A stretch of DNA of 64,000 bases. Source: Streptomyces tibetensis. Lineage in GTDB: Bacteria; Actinomycetota; Actinomycetes; Streptomycetales; Streptomycetaceae. Of the stretch, positions 17,194 to 24,581 are shown piece after piece. The stretch lies in contig NZ_SZVW01000004.1 in the NCBI RefSeq assembly GCF_007655005.1, forward strand, positions 310,001 through 374,000, read 5' to 3'. How positions within the stretch are numbered: the stretch's first letter is position 1; every line of letters begins with the position of its first letter. The notes beneath the pieces are model-generated. The model did not search any database. It was not told where the DNA came from and worked only from the letters and a program-made list of their open reading frames with translations. Position numbers and translations under genes: made by a program.

Positions 17194-18486
17194 ATGGCAG
17201 AACAGCAGGCCTGCCCCTTCCTGTCGATCGCCCCGTCCGGTCAGGACCTCTACGGCGAGATAGCCCGGATCCGTGCCCGGGGCCCGGCCGTGGAGGTCGA
17301 ACTCCCCGGCGGCGTACGGGCGTGGTGGATCACCGGCCTGGAACTGAACAAGCGGCTCCTGGCCGGGCCCGAGACGAGCAAGGACGCCTTCCGGCACTGG
17401 CCGGCCTGGATCAACGGGGACATCTCCCGTACCTGGCCGCTCGCCATCTGGGTCTCGGTGCGCAACATGGTCACCGCCTACGGTTCCGACCACAGCCGGC
17501 TGCGCAAGCCGATGGCCGCCGCGTTCACCAAGCGCCGCGTCGACGCGCTCATGCCGCGCGTCCAGGAGATCGTCGACCGGGCGCTGGACGCGCTGGAGCG
17601 CGTCCCGGAGGGCGAAGTCGTCGACCTGCGGGCTGTGTTCGCGGCGCCGATCCCGCACGAGGTGGTGTGCGAGCTCTTCGGCGTACCGCCCGGCGAGGAC
17701 GGCCCCCGCGCGGATCTCCACCGCATCATCAACCGGTTCTTCGACACCGCCATCTCCCTGGAGGACGCCCAGGCCAACGCCGTCGACCTCTACGGCACGC
17801 TGACCGCGTTCCTCCAGCACAAACGCGAGCACCCGGCCGACGACCTGACGACGGCGCTCATCGCCGCGCGCGACGAAGGAAGCCTCAGCGAACAGGAGTT
17901 GATGGACAACCTGATCCTGCTGCTCACGGCCGGTTTCGAGACGACCGTCAACCTCATCGACAACACCGTGCACAGCCTGCTGGCCCACCCCGACCAGCTC
18001 GGCCTCGTCCGCTCCGGTCGGGCCACCTGGGAGGACGCACTGGAGGAGTCGCTGCGCTTCGAGGCGCCGGGTGCCATGTCGGGTCTGCGCTACGCCGTGC
18101 AGGACATCGAGATCGAGCCGGGCCTGACCATCCCCGAGGGCGACCCGCTCGTGGTCTCCTTCGCCGGTGCCGGGCGCGACCCCGAGCGGCACGGGCCCGA
18201 CGCCGACCGCTTCGACATCACCCGCGGCACCAGCCGAGACCACGTGTCGTTCGGCCACGGCGTGCACCACTGTCTGGGCCGGCCCCTGGCCATGGCCGAG
18301 GCAACCGTGGCCCTCAGGTCGTTGTTCGCGCGCTTCCCGCGGCTGGCCCTGGCCGATCCGTCGCATCCGCCGAAGCGGCTGCGGTCCATCATCTCCACCG
18401 GCCACGAGGAGCTGCCGGTGCTGTTGCACGGTCCGGTCCCCGGCCCGTGCCCTAAGGAGCCGGCGGCGGAGGTGCGGCCGGAGTGA
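17194..18486 (+). CDS. Cytochrome P450
   Basis: 430 aa, soluble actinobacterial P450. The I-helix oxygen-activation motif AGFETT is at 246-251, the K-helix ExxR at 285-288 (ESLR), and the heme Cys is Cys360 in FGHGVHHCLG. A GAGGAG SD precedes the ATG. It lies between a receptor-type TetR gene and the afsA-reductase operon, and its stop abuts the stop of the convergent reductase gene. In S. rochei (SrrO) and S. avermitilis (Cyp17) P450s beside receptor genes hydroxylate the hormone side chain, so a tailoring role in butyrolactone/butenolide synthesis is the favoured inference. A role in an unrelated pathway cannot be excluded. Redox partners are not encoded nearby. Confidence 0.9.
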   Translation: MAEQQACPFLSIAPSGQDLYGEIARIRARGPAVEVELPGGVRAWWITGLELNKRLLAGPETSKDAFRHWPAWINGDISRTWPLAIWVSVRNMVTAYGSDHSRLRKPMAAAFTKRRVDALMPRVQEIVDRALDALERVPEGEVVDLRAVFAAPIPHEVVCELFGVPPGEDGPRADLHRIINRFFDTAISLEDAQANAVDLYGTLTAFLQHKREHPADDLTTALIAARDEGSLSEQELMDNLILLLTAGFETTVNLIDNTVHSLLAHPDQLGLVRSGRATWEDALEESLRFEAPGAMSGLRYAVQDIEIEPGLTIPEGDPLVVSFAGAGRDPERHGPDADRFDITRGTSRDHVSFGHGVHHCLGRPLAMAEATVALRSLFARFPRLALADPSHPPKRLRSIISTGHEELPVLLHGPVPGPCPKEPAAEVRPE

Positions 18487-19410
18487 TCAGGAGACCTTCC
18501 GGCCCTGGAGGAACGCGCGGTACCAGGGCGCCGCGCGGATGAACCCGGCCGCGAACCCCTCGCCGGGCGAGCAGTCGAAGGCCTTCCAGAACGTGTCGTC
18601 CACGAACCAGTGGTCGACCGTGAGCATGCCGAGGTGGTGAAGGGCGAGGGGTGACCCGGCGGCCCGGTCGAGGGCGGTGGCGACGTCCACGGCCGCACCG
18701 CCGCCGGGCGCCCCCAGTTCCCGGGCCACGGCAGCCAGCAGGTCCGCGACCACCACCGGCTCGGGGTGGTTCACGTGGTGCACGCCACCGCCGGGCGCCG
18801 GGGAGAGCGCGGCGGCCACCACCGCACGGCCCAGGGTGTCGACGTCGATCATCGACTGGAGCGCCGCGCAGCCGGTCAGGGTGGCCGACAGCTCGTCCAT
18901 CAGCCGCACCAGGCCGGGGATCACCCAGCGGTCGCCCTCGCCGTACACGAGATGCGGGCGCAGCACCAGGCCGCCCGCGTCGACGACGTACCGTTCGGCG
19001 GCGGCCCGGGTGCGGCTGGTGGGTGACGCGGGCGCGATCGGGGCCTGCCCGGGGCGTACGCCGCGGAAGGGGCCCCGGCCGTGCACGGCGGCGGTACTGA
19101 CGTACACGATCCGGCGCACCCCGGCGCGTACGGCCTCCTCGACCAGGGCCCGGGTGCCGTGGTCGTTGACCGCCTCGACGGTTTCGGCGTCGCCGCCGAC
19201 CTGCGTGGCGCAGTGCACCAGGACGTCGGTGTCGGCGCAGACGCCGCGCAGGGAGGGCGGGGCGCACAGGTCGCCCTGCACGTACTCGGGCCCCTGCGGT
19301 GCGTGCCGGGACAACAGGCGTACGTGGACGTCCGGTTGCCGCTGCGCCGTGGCCGCGACCCGGCTGCCGACGAAGCCGCTCGCGCCCGTGATCAGGATCT
19401 TGAGCGTCAC
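18487..19410 (-). CDS. NAD(P)-dependent epimerase/3-beta-HSD-like reductase
   Basis: 307 aa, extended SDR fold. The N-terminal nucleotide site is TGASGFVGSR, followed by VLVHCAT and VYVSTAAVHG. The catalytic Tyr is replaced or displaced: the usual YxxxK region reads TRAAAERYVVDAGG, so Tyr lies slightly out of register and the following Lys is not evident. The GTG at 19410 overlaps the afsA stop as GTGA, so the two are translationally coupled. Reductases of this type occur in butyrolactone clusters (BprA/JadW2-type steps reduce the butenolide or the 6-keto group). A role in hormone synthesis is therefore inferred from position. Confidence 0.82.
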   Translation of the reverse strand: MTLKILITGASGFVGSRVAATAQRQPDVHVRLLSRHAPQGPEYVQGDLCAPPSLRGVCADTDVLVHCATQVGGDAETVEAVNDHGTRALVEEAVRAGVRRIVYVSTAAVHGRGPFRGVRPGQAPIAPASPTSRTRAAAERYVVDAGGLVLRPHLVYGEGDRWVIPGLVRLMDELSATLTGCAALQSMIDVDTLGRAVVAAALSPAPGGGVHHVNHPEPVVVADLLAAVARELGAPGGGAAVDVATALDRAAGSPLALHHLGMLTVDHWFVDDTFWKAFDCSPGEGFAAGFIRAAPWYRAFLQGRKVS

Positions 19411-20699
19411 GACGGGGACCGTACCGGCGTGCGTGTGGCGGAGGTCAGGGTGGCGGTGAAGACGGGCTCGCCGTCCTGTCGCCCCGACACCCGTACGGTC
19501 GCCTCCCCGGATCCTTCGGCGAGCACCTCGGTCTCGATGCGGCAGGGGCTGTGCAGTTCGGCGTACCGGGTGAAGTCGGCCGTCATCCTGCTCGGCAGGA
19601 AGGGGTGCAGGCCGGACGCGGCGGTCGCGGCCTGGCGGGCCGCCTCGAACAGGACCATGCCGGGGACGTGGTCGTTGGGCCGCGGGAAGAGGACCGGATG
19701 GCCGGTGTCGACGCGCAGGTTCCAGACGCCGGGGCGGTCGCCGGGAGCGAGGACGACATCCTCGGCGCGGGCCCGGCCCGCGGTGGGCGGCGCTATGCCC
19801 CCCAGGAGGGGAACCGGCCGGTCCATGGCGTCCAACCGGTCCGCCCGCAGGCGCCGGTAGGCGCGCGGTGAGGTGCAGCCGGTGCTTCCGGTGCCGCGGG
19901 CGACGAGCCGTCCCGCGCGGCGGAACTCCATCGTGGTCCGCATGCTGTGCAGCCCGCGGCCGCGGCGGCGGACCTCGGAGCACACGACGTCGAACTCGAC
20001 CGGCTCGGTGGCGTCCGCCAGCAGCAGCGCGGCCGGGTCGACGCGGACCGCCATGTCCCACATGACGAAGTGCGTGTCGGCGGGGGCACCGAACTCGGCG
20101 TGCGCCAGCACCATCGAGGCCTGCCGCAACGTTTCGCCTACGACCATCGGGTCCTGGTGGCGGTCGTCCACGGGGCCGAAGAAGGGGTGGGCGGCCGGCC
20201 AGTGCGCGGTGAAGCGGAAGCGGTGGTCGGAGATTCGGGTCCACCGGGTGGGGAAGACGTCCGTCTCAGTGGTGCGATGGGCGAGTTCCTTGGTGACGAC
20301 GGCGGCGGTGTGGGAGTGGGGGGCGGAGCGTTTCGTGACGGGGGAGGACGGCGCGGGTTCCTGGACGACTTCGGCCGATGCCAGGGGGTGTGCGGCGGCG
20401 GTGGTGGCCGGGGGTGCGGGTGTTTCGTCCCGGCCGGCGGGGGCCGGTGCCGACGGTGCCTCGATGGCCGTGCTCGTGTTCGTGTTCGTGTCCGCGTCCG
20501 TGGCCGTGGCCGTGTCCGTTGGTGCGGGTGCTGCGGCGGTGGCGGTCGGGGCCACTGCGGCGGGGCGCGGTGGGGTGGTCCCCCGGGGGGCGGTGGTCTG
20601 TGGCGGGTTCTCGACGGTCGTAGCGCTTCCGTTTGCCGGGCGGCCCTCGCGTCCGGTCTGATCCTCCGTGAGTGCGCTCAAAGGCCCTGTCTGCAACAT
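19407..20699 (-). CDS. afsA: AfsA-family A-factor (gamma-butyrolactone) biosynthesis protein
   Basis: 430 aa; AfsA proteins usually have about 300. Residues about 125-430 hold the double hot-dog AfsA domain: VPGMVLFEAARQA in the second half and DPMVVGETLRQASMVLAHAEFG in the first are the conserved blocks. AfsA condenses a beta-ketoacyl thioester with dihydroxyacetone phosphate, the first step of butyrolactone synthesis. The first about 120 residues are an Ala/Pro/Thr-rich low-complexity extension, including the run TDTATATDADTNTNTSTA, and are not part of the catalytic fold; a later internal start is possible. It is divergent from a receptor-type tetR gene, with a promoter and ARE-like site in between, and coupled to the reductase gene. 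Confidence 0.92.
   Translation of the reverse strand: MLQTGPLSALTEDQTGREGRPANGSATTVENPPQTTAPRGTTPPRPAAVAPTATAAAPAPTDTATATDADTNTNTSTAIEAPSAPAPAGRDETPAPPATTAAAHPLASAEVVQEPAPSSPVTKRSAPHSHTAAVVTKELAHRTTETDVFPTRWTRISDHRFRFTAHWPAAHPFFGPVDDRHQDPMVVGETLRQASMVLAHAEFGAPADTHFVMWDMAVRVDPAALLLADATEPVEFDVVCSEVRRRGRGLHSMRTTMEFRRAGRLVARGTGSTGCTSPRAYRRLRADRLDAMDRPVPLLGGIAPPTAGRARAEDVVLAPGDRPGVWNLRVDTGHPVLFPRPNDHVPGMVLFEAARQAATAASGLHPFLPSRMTADFTRYAELHSPCRIETEVLAEGSGEATVRVSGRQDGEPVFTATLTSATRTPVRSPS
20462..20520. repeat. Hexamer-type low-complexity repeat in afsA
   Basis: On the plus strand, repeated GTG-TTC/TCC units (GTGTTCGTGTTCGTGTCCGC and similar) encode the Asp/Thr/Ala/Asn repeats of the N-terminal extension of AfsA on the minus strand. 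Confidence 0.7.
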
Positions 20700-20743
20700 G
20701 AGAACCCCCGGATCGGCTGCCTGGCCGCGGTCGACGCTTGACT

Positions 20744-20771
20744 AAGATACGGACGAGCCGGTTTTTTTCAA
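20744..20771 (-). promoter_or_regulatory. afsA promoter (-35 and -10 boxes)
   Basis: On the minus strand TTGAAA (20771-20766) and TATCTT (20749-20744) are separated by 16 bp, close to the consensus of the major sigma factor. Initiation would fall near 20737, about 38 nt before the afsA ATG. Confidence 0.55.
20745..20766. promoter_or_regulatory. Autoregulatory element (ARE) over the afsA promoter
   Basis: The half-sites AGATACGGACG (complement 8/11 to GGYCGGTWYGK) and AGCCGGTTTTT (9/11) abut exactly as a 22-bp element. It covers the -10 box, the spacer and the edge of the -35 box of afsA, and lies 92 bp before the divergent receptor gene. Binding by a receptor would block afsA until hormone is present. 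Confidence 0.55.
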
Positions 20772-20857
20772 AGGGTGAGCCAAGCCCCCGGAAAAGGCTC
20801 TCGCGCCCTCGCCACACAGCGACTTCACAGGGATCGACGGAGATCAGGAGGCATCCG

Positions 20858-21556
20858 ATGGCGCGACAGGAGCGCGCGATCCGCACCCGGCGGACCATTC
20901 TGGAGGCGGCGGCGGCCGTCTTCGACGAACGCGGCTACACCTCGGCGACCATCGGCGAGATCCTGGACCGGGCCGGCGTCACCAAGGGCGCGCTGTACTT
21001 CCACTTCGGCTCCAAGGAAGAGCTGGCGGTGGGGGTGTTCGAGGAGCAGCTCGCGATCACGCTCCCGGCACAGTCCAGCAAGCTCCAGGAACTCGTCGAC
21101 TCCGGCCTGGTGATGGCCCGTCGGCTGCGGTCCGAACCGCTGGTGCGGGCCAGTGTGGGGCTCGCCCTCGACCAGGGGGCCATGGACCTCGACCGCACCC
21201 CGGCCTTCCGGATGTGGATCGACCAGAACACGCAGATGCTGACCGAGGCGAAGGCGCGGGGCGAGCTGCTCCAGCACGTCGACGTGGCGGAGACCGCGGA
21301 GCTGCTGGTCGGCAGCTTCTCCGGGGTGCAGCTGCTGTCCCAGCTGCGCTGCCAGCGGCAGGATCTGGAGCGCCGTGTCGTCGTGCTGTTCGAGCACTTC
21401 CTGCCCAGTATCACCGTGCCGGCGGTGCTGGCCCGGCTCGACATCTCGGTGGAGAGGGCCGAGCGGGTGCTGGCACAGGTCCTGACGGGTGAGGACGCGG
21501 CCGTGCCGACGCAGGCCTCCGTACCCGCTCAGGCCCCCGTGTCCTCTGGGGCGTAG
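20858..21556 (+). CDS. Gamma-butyrolactone receptor-type TetR repressor (ScbR/ArpA-like)
   Basis: 232 aa, the normal receptor length. The HTH (about 5-55) reads RTRRTILEAAAAVFDERGY and GVTKGALYFHFGSKEELAVGV, near-identical to the block of known receptors. The ligand domain has FRMWIDQNTQ with the conserved Trp and SFSGVQLLSQ. AGGAGG lies 7 nt before the ATG at 20858; the longer open frame from 20738 has no support. Divergent from afsA, it is the best candidate for the true hormone receptor and autoregulator of the locus, since receptor-afsA divergence is the classic arrangement (scbR/scbA). Confidence 0.9.
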   Translation: MARQERAIRTRRTILEAAAAVFDERGYTSATIGEILDRAGVTKGALYFHFGSKEELAVGVFEEQLAITLPAQSSKLQELVDSGLVMARRLRSEPLVRASVGLALDQGAMDLDRTPAFRMWIDQNTQMLTEAKARGELLQHVDVAETAELLVGSFSGVQLLSQLRCQRQDLERRVVVLFEHFLPSITVPAVLARLDISVERAERVLAQVLTGEDAAVPTQASVPAQAPVSSGA

Positions 21557-21580
21557 CCACTGCCGTACGGCCCGGCGTGG

Positions 21581-21607
21581 GTGTCCACAGCGGTGGAGTT
21601 GTCCACA
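21581..21607. promoter_or_regulatory. Two DnaA-box-like sequences
   Basis: TTGTCCACA at 21599-21607 is the preferred Streptomyces DnaA box; GTGTCCACA at 21581-21589 matches 8 of 9. They lie 79-105 bp before the DUF2252 gene. Function is unknown; they could regulate that gene or titrate DnaA. Confidence 0.4.
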
Positions 21608-21685
21608 GGGTCTGACGCGTTTCGGCCACCGGTTGTACGGTCGGCACGAGTTGATGTTCGTGCGCGCGCGGGGGAGGCGGTCGGG

Positions 21686-23125
21686 ATGACCAGCACCGGA
21701 GATCGGGACGAGAGCGGGACGGCGCCGAGGGCCGGGGCGCCGCGCAGGCTGCCGCGGGTGCGTGGCTTCGCCGAGTGGCCGGCCGCCGGGTCGCCCAAGG
21801 ACGAGGGCAAGGCCCTCCGCAAGCAGATCCCGCGCAGCTCGCACGCCTCGCTCGACCTGGACCCGTCCCGGCCCGACGCGGTGAGCGCCGTCGAGGAGTC
21901 GGGCCGTGGGCGGCTGCCCGAGCTGACCCCGATCCGCGTCGGCCGCATGGCCGCCACCCCCTTCGCGTTCCTGCGCGGCTCGGCGGGACTCATGGCGTAC
22001 GACCTCGCGCGCACGCCCATGACCAGAATCCGGGCGCAGCTCTGCGGCGACGCCCACGCGGCCAATTTCGGCCTGTACGGCGACGCGCGCGGCGGCCTGG
22101 TCATCGACCTGAACGACTTCGACGAGACGGTGCCCGGCCCCTGGGAATGGGACCTCAAACGACTCGCGGCGTCCCTGGTGCTCGCGGGCCGGGTGGCCGG
22201 AGCGGACGAGGACCAGTGCCGCAAGGCGGCCTACGACGCGGCCGGCGCCTACCGCAGGACCATGCGGCTGCTGGCCAGGCTCCCGGTGCTGGACGCGTGG
22301 AACGCCATCGCGGACGAGGAGCTCGTCTCCCACACCGACGCCCATGATCTGCTCGGCACGCTGGAGCGGGTCTCCGAGAAGGCCCGGCACAACACCAGCG
22401 GCCGCTTCGCGGCCAAGTCGACCGAGGCCACGCAGGACGGCGGACGCCGGTTCGTGGACGCGCCACCGGTGCTGCGGCGCGTCCCGAACGCCCAGGCCGC
22501 GGCCGTGGCCGCGTCTCTGGAGGAGTACGTCGGCACCCTCCAGGAGGACCGCCTTCCGCTCCTCGCCCGGCACGCGGTGCACGACGTCGCCTTCCGCGTC
22601 GTCGGCACGGGCAGTGTCGGCACCCGGTCCTACGTCGTGCTGCTTCTGGACCACCGGGGCGAGCCGCTGGTGCTTCAGGTCAAGGAGGCGCGGGCGTCGG
22701 CGCTGGTTCCGCATCTGGCGACGGCCGGTTTCGAGACGCCGGAGGCCGGCCATGAGGGGCGGCGGGTCGTGCTGGGCCAGAAGCGGATGCAGGTCGTGAG
22801 CGACAACCTGCTGGGCTGGACGACGGTGGACGGGTTGCCCTTCCAGGTCCGTCAGTTCCGCAACCGCAAGGGCAGCGTCGATCCGGCCGCGCTGGCCACC
22901 GACCAGCTGGACGACTACGGGCGCATGACCGGTGCCCTCCTGGCGCGTGCGCACGCGCACAGCGCCGATCCGCGGCTCATCGCCGGGTACTGCGGGAAGA
23001 ACGAGGAGCTGGACGAGGCGATGGCGTCCTTCGCCGTGGCCTACGCGGACCGGACCGAGGCGGATCACACGGAGCTGCTGGCGGGGGTGCGGGCGGGGAA
23101 GGTCGCGGCGGAGATGGGGGTGTAG
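21686..23125 (+). CDS. DUF2252 family protein (kinase-like fold)
   Basis: 479 aa, no signal peptide. DUF2252 blocks are present: FLRGSAGLMAYDL, the motif CGDAHAANFGLY (H-x-A-N), DLNDFDETVPGPWEWDLKRLAAS, and KEARASAL/ VVLGQKRMQ. The CGDAH..NF and ND-FD pattern resembles catalytic and metal-binding loops of aminoglycoside-phosphotransferase-like kinases, so a small-molecule or protein kinase activity is possible but unproven. The ATG at 21686 follows GGGAGG; an upstream in-frame start at 21581 would begin inside the DnaA-box region. Monocistronic. Confidence 0.88.
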   Translation: MTSTGDRDESGTAPRAGAPRRLPRVRGFAEWPAAGSPKDEGKALRKQIPRSSHASLDLDPSRPDAVSAVEESGRGRLPELTPIRVGRMAATPFAFLRGSAGLMAYDLARTPMTRIRAQLCGDAHAANFGLYGDARGGLVIDLNDFDETVPGPWEWDLKRLAASLVLAGRVAGADEDQCRKAAYDAAGAYRRTMRLLARLPVLDAWNAIADEELVSHTDAHDLLGTLERVSEKARHNTSGRFAAKSTEATQDGGRRFVDAPPVLRRVPNAQAAAVAASLEEYVGTLQEDRLPLLARHAVHDVAFRVVGTGSVGTRSYVVLLLDHRGEPLVLQVKEARASALVPHLATAGFETPEAGHEGRRVVLGQKRMQVVSDNLLGWTTVDGLPFQVRQFRNRKGSVDPAALATDQLDDYGRMTGALLARAHAHSADPRLIAGYCGKNEELDEAMASFAVAYADRTEADHTELLAGVRAGKVAAEMGV

Positions 23126-23237
23126 GGGGTGGGGGGCGGGCCGTCCCGTCCGGGGCGCCGGCAGCGGTCGGTGTGCCACCCCGGGTCTGTTCTCCTCCGG
23201 GGCCGGGTCCGGCCGGTGCGTCGCCTAGGCTGGTCGG

Positions 23238-24077
23238 GTGACGACCCCGGAAGCTGAGCAGGATGGTGGCGACGCCGCACGGCCCGAGGCCCGGCTGGAG
23301 CGGGCCGTGCGGGCCGCCGAGCAGGCGTTGATCGAGTACGAGATCGCGGTGGAGACCTTCCGCGTCGAGGTCGAGAACTTCTCCCGGCTGCACGAACAGA
23401 AGCTCGGACCGCTGTACGCCCGGCTCGAGGAGCTGGACGCCCGGATCCTGGAGGCCAGAGCCGCCCGCAGCGGCGACCCCGCGGACCGGCAGCGGGCGGA
23501 GGAGGCCAGAGCGCGGCTCGCCCCCATCCCCGGTGTCGAGGAACTGCTGCACGGCTGGATGGACGGCAGCGGTCTGTTCCCCGAGGCCACGGCGATGCTC
23601 ACGGACCAGCCGGTCCGGCCCCCGCAGCGGGTCCGCCCCAGCGAGGAGGCCCGCAAGCTCTACCGCGACCTCGCCCGCAAGGCCCACCCGGACCTGGCGC
23701 AGGAGGAGAAGGAGCGCGCGCGGCGCGAGGAGTTCATCACGCGGGTCAACGCCGCCTACGCCCGGGGCGACGAGGCTGAGCTGCGCGAGCTCGCCGCGGA
23801 GTGGGCCGAGGGACCCGAGCTGAAGCGGGGCCCCAGCCGCGCCGAGGAGCTCTACGCCCGCCTGGAGTGGCTCGCCCAGCGCAAGGAGCTGCTCGGGCTG
23901 CTGGCCAGGGAGCTGGAGGACAGTGCCATCGGCCACATGCTCCAGCTGGCCCCGGACGACCCGGACCGGCTCCTGGACGAGATCGGGCAGGGCCTGCGCA
24001 CCCAGGTCGCCGAGAGGGAGACGGAGCTTGCCGCGTTGCTCGACGGCGGAGAAGGACAGGGCCGGGGCCAGGGCTGA
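23238..24077 (+). CDS. J-domain-containing protein
   Basis: 279 aa, soluble, strongly charged and mainly helical. An N-terminal coiled region (about 18-90) precedes a J-domain (about 130-185) with the invariant HPD in ARKAHPDLAQ; a second helical segment (about 195-270) follows. J-domains stimulate DnaK ATPase, so it likely brings clients or a site to DnaK. No zinc-finger or Gly/Phe region is present, so it is not DnaJ itself. The GTG at 23238 follows TAGGCT (23226-23231) by 6 nt, which suggests a leaderless mRNA. Confidence 0.85.
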   Translation: MTTPEAEQDGGDAARPEARLERAVRAAEQALIEYEIAVETFRVEVENFSRLHEQKLGPLYARLEELDARILEARAARSGDPADRQRAEEARARLAPIPGVEELLHGWMDGSGLFPEATAMLTDQPVRPPQRVRPSEEARKLYRDLARKAHPDLAQEEKERARREEFITRVNAAYARGDEAELRELAAEWAEGPELKRGPSRAEELYARLEWLAQRKELLGLLARELEDSAIGHMLQLAPDDPDRLLDEIGQGLRTQVAERETELAALLDGGEGQGRGQG

Positions 24078-24111
24078 GCCGTGCCCCGGTCGGCGTGGCG
24101 GCCGGTTCCGG

Positions 24112-24117
24112 TAGCGT
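24112..24117 (+). promoter_or_regulatory. -10 box for a leaderless rhodanese mRNA
   Basis: TAGCGT ends 7 nt before the ATG at 24125 and no SD is present, as in known leaderless Streptomyces genes. Confidence 0.45.
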
Positions 24118-24124
24118 CGGACGC

Positions 24125-24472
24125 ATGAGTTTTGGAGCTGGTGTGCCCACGGTCGCGGTCGCGGACCTCAAGGACGGTGACTTCCTGCTGGACGTCCGGG
24201 AGGACGACGAGTGGAAGGCCGGCCACGCCGCAGGGGCGCTGCACATCCCGATCAGCGAGTTCGTCGCCCGGTACGGCGAGCTGACCGAGGCCGCCCCGCA
24301 GGACGGCCGGGTCCATGTGATCTGCCGTTCGGGCGGCCGGTCCGCCCAGGTCACGATGTACCTGGCCCAGCAGGGCGTCGACGCCGTGAACGTCGACGGC
24401 GGCATGCAGGTGTGGGAGGCGGCGGGCCGTCCCGTCGTGACGGACGACGGGCAGCAGGGGTTCGTCCTCTAG
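24125..24472 (+). CDS. Rhodanese-like sulfurtransferase domain protein
   Basis: 115 aa single rhodanese domain. DVREDDEWKAGH and HIPISEF are the N-terminal CH2A-like motifs. The active-site loop CRSGGRSA carries the Cys in the six-residue pocket of active rhodaneses. VDGGMQVWEAAGRPV is the C-terminal signature. It would transfer sulfane sulfur to a thiol acceptor in the cytoplasm. The start is likely leaderless. The stop TAG is itself part of the downstream 11-bp repeat array. Confidence 0.9.
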   Translation: MSFGAGVPTVAVADLKDGDFLLDVREDDEWKAGHAAGALHIPISEFVARYGELTEAAPQDGRVHVICRSGGRSAQVTMYLAQQGVDAVNVDGGMQVWEAAGRPVVTDDGQQGFVL

Positions 24473-24519
24473 AGCACCTCTAGAGCACCTCTAGTGCACC
24501 TCTAGTGCACCTCTAGAGC
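24466..24519. repeat. 11-bp tandem repeat containing CTAG
   Basis: Five units of CCTCTAGAGCA or CCTCTAGTGCA run from 24466, the last one truncated. The first unit includes the rhodanese stop codon. Every unit contains the CTAG tetranucleotide. Confidence 0.85.
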
Positions 24520-24560
24520 CTGTCCGACCCTTCCCGTCGTCGCCCGGCCGTAGGGGCATC

Positions 24561-24581
24561 CCCACGGCCCCGTGCCGTGGG
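24561..24581. terminator. Short hairpin at convergent gene ends
   Basis: CCCACGG and CCGTGGG form a 7-bp stem with a 7-nt loop, directly next to the stop of the leftward acyl-CoA dehydrogenase gene. Confidence 0.45.
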
